This document shows positions 6,076-6,343 of a stretch of 6,343 nucleotides of DNA, in pieces (the first letter of the stretch is position 1; each line of letters starts with the position of its first letter). Made by a program: the position numbers and the translations under genes. The stretch comes from Caldifarciminota bacterium (GTDB lineage: Bacteria > Hydrothermota > Hydrothermia > B15-G9 > WFZT01), in contig JALSOD010000305.1 in the NCBI GenBank assembly GCA_026986655.1, positions 1 through 6,343 on the forward strand, read 5' to 3'. The notes under the pieces are model-generated. The model was not told the origin of the DNA, did no database searches, and saw only the letters and a program-made list of their open reading frames with translations.

Positions 6076-6343
6076 TCAATTCTCAATCGGCTTTATCTCC
6101 CAGATTTCAACAGCAATGCCGTTTTCGAGGAATTCGGGCTCACCCACCATTTCGGCTTTGTAGCCAAGCTTTTTGAGTGCTGCAAACATCAGGGATGTTG
6201 ATATATGTGGTGGTACCATACCCTCTTTGATGAGTCTTTCAGCACCCGGGAGAATAACTGGTTTCCCCATTGTGTACTTAACTCGAGTCTCCGACTCCTT
6301 TTCAACCTTTATGTAGTCAACGTAACCGACTTTCGCGAGATAA
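6076..6343 (-). CDS. Unrecognised protein, C-terminal fragment (5' partial)
   Basis: 88 codons are visible. The frame stays open from the stop at 6076 through the ATG at 6270 to the window edge (YLAKVGYVDYIKVEKESETR precedes RVKYTMG), so the gene very probably begins outside the window and the internal ATG is not its start; no Shine-Dalgarno precedes that ATG. The fragment looks like a soluble alpha/beta domain: charged beta strands (DYIKVEKE), a PGAERLIKEGMVPPHIS segment, a helix LMFAALKKLGYKAEMV, and a closing strand GIAVEIWEIK. No membrane segment, Cys cluster or nucleotide-binding motif is visible. I do not recognise the family. Codon use and composition match the neighbours. It is followed by the MNT/HEPN unit on the same strand after a spacer of about 110 bases, probably not in its operon. 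Confidence 0.7.
   Translation of the reverse strand, partial: YLAKVGYVDYIKVEKESETRVKYTMGKPVILPGAERLIKEGMVPPHISTSLMFAALKKLGYKAEMVGEPEFLENGIAVEIWEIKPIEN

Noticed and set aside
6076..6270. A complete 64-residue protein starting at the ATG at 6270
   Set aside because: The frame remains open with protein-like sequence to the window edge and no SD precedes that ATG, so it is more likely the tail of a longer gene.

Overview
This window looks like a piece of chromosome from a moderately AT-rich, Gram-negative-type bacterium. A bacterial UvrA sits next to a secreted beta-propeller protein whose tail resembles a type IX secretion (T9SS) sorting domain, and next to a HEPN/MNT pair of the sort frequent in thermophiles and candidate phyla. 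This combination suggests an FCB-group or candidate-phylum (WOR-3/Hydrothermae-like) genome. That placement is inference from gene style only; no marker gene in the window settles it.

Layout. Bases 1-2414 (+) are the 3' five-sixths of uvrA, whose first codons lie outside the window. A tiny reading frame with an ATGA overlap follows the uvrA stop; its ten residues look like the start of a DivIVA-type protein, possibly a gene remnant. Bases 2415-2488 lie between convergent genes and hold weak hairpins. Bases 2489-4042 (-) encode a six-Asp-box (BNR) propeller protein with a C-terminal sorting-like domain. A 76-base divergent spacer carries overlapping TATAAT boxes on both strands. Bases 4119-5231 (+) encode a GT4-family glycosyltransferase. 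One base later, on the opposite strand, ends a HEPN-domain gene (5233-5636) broken by a one-base frameshift. It is preceded and overlapped by an intact MNT-type nucleotidyltransferase gene (5626-5964). After about 110 bases with no clear gene comes the 3' end of an unrecognised minus-strand gene (6076-6342) running off the right edge.

Working together. uvrA is DNA-repair housekeeping. The propeller protein and the glycosyltransferase are divergently transcribed and could both serve the cell surface, but nothing ties them to one pathway. The MNT and HEPN genes form a recognisable two-gene module with the order MNT then HEPN. The HEPN partner appears inactivated unless the missing base is an assembly error. 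I see no CRISPR array, tRNA, rRNA, insertion sequence or attachment site. With the HEPN frame restored, no stretch above 300 bases lacks a gene.
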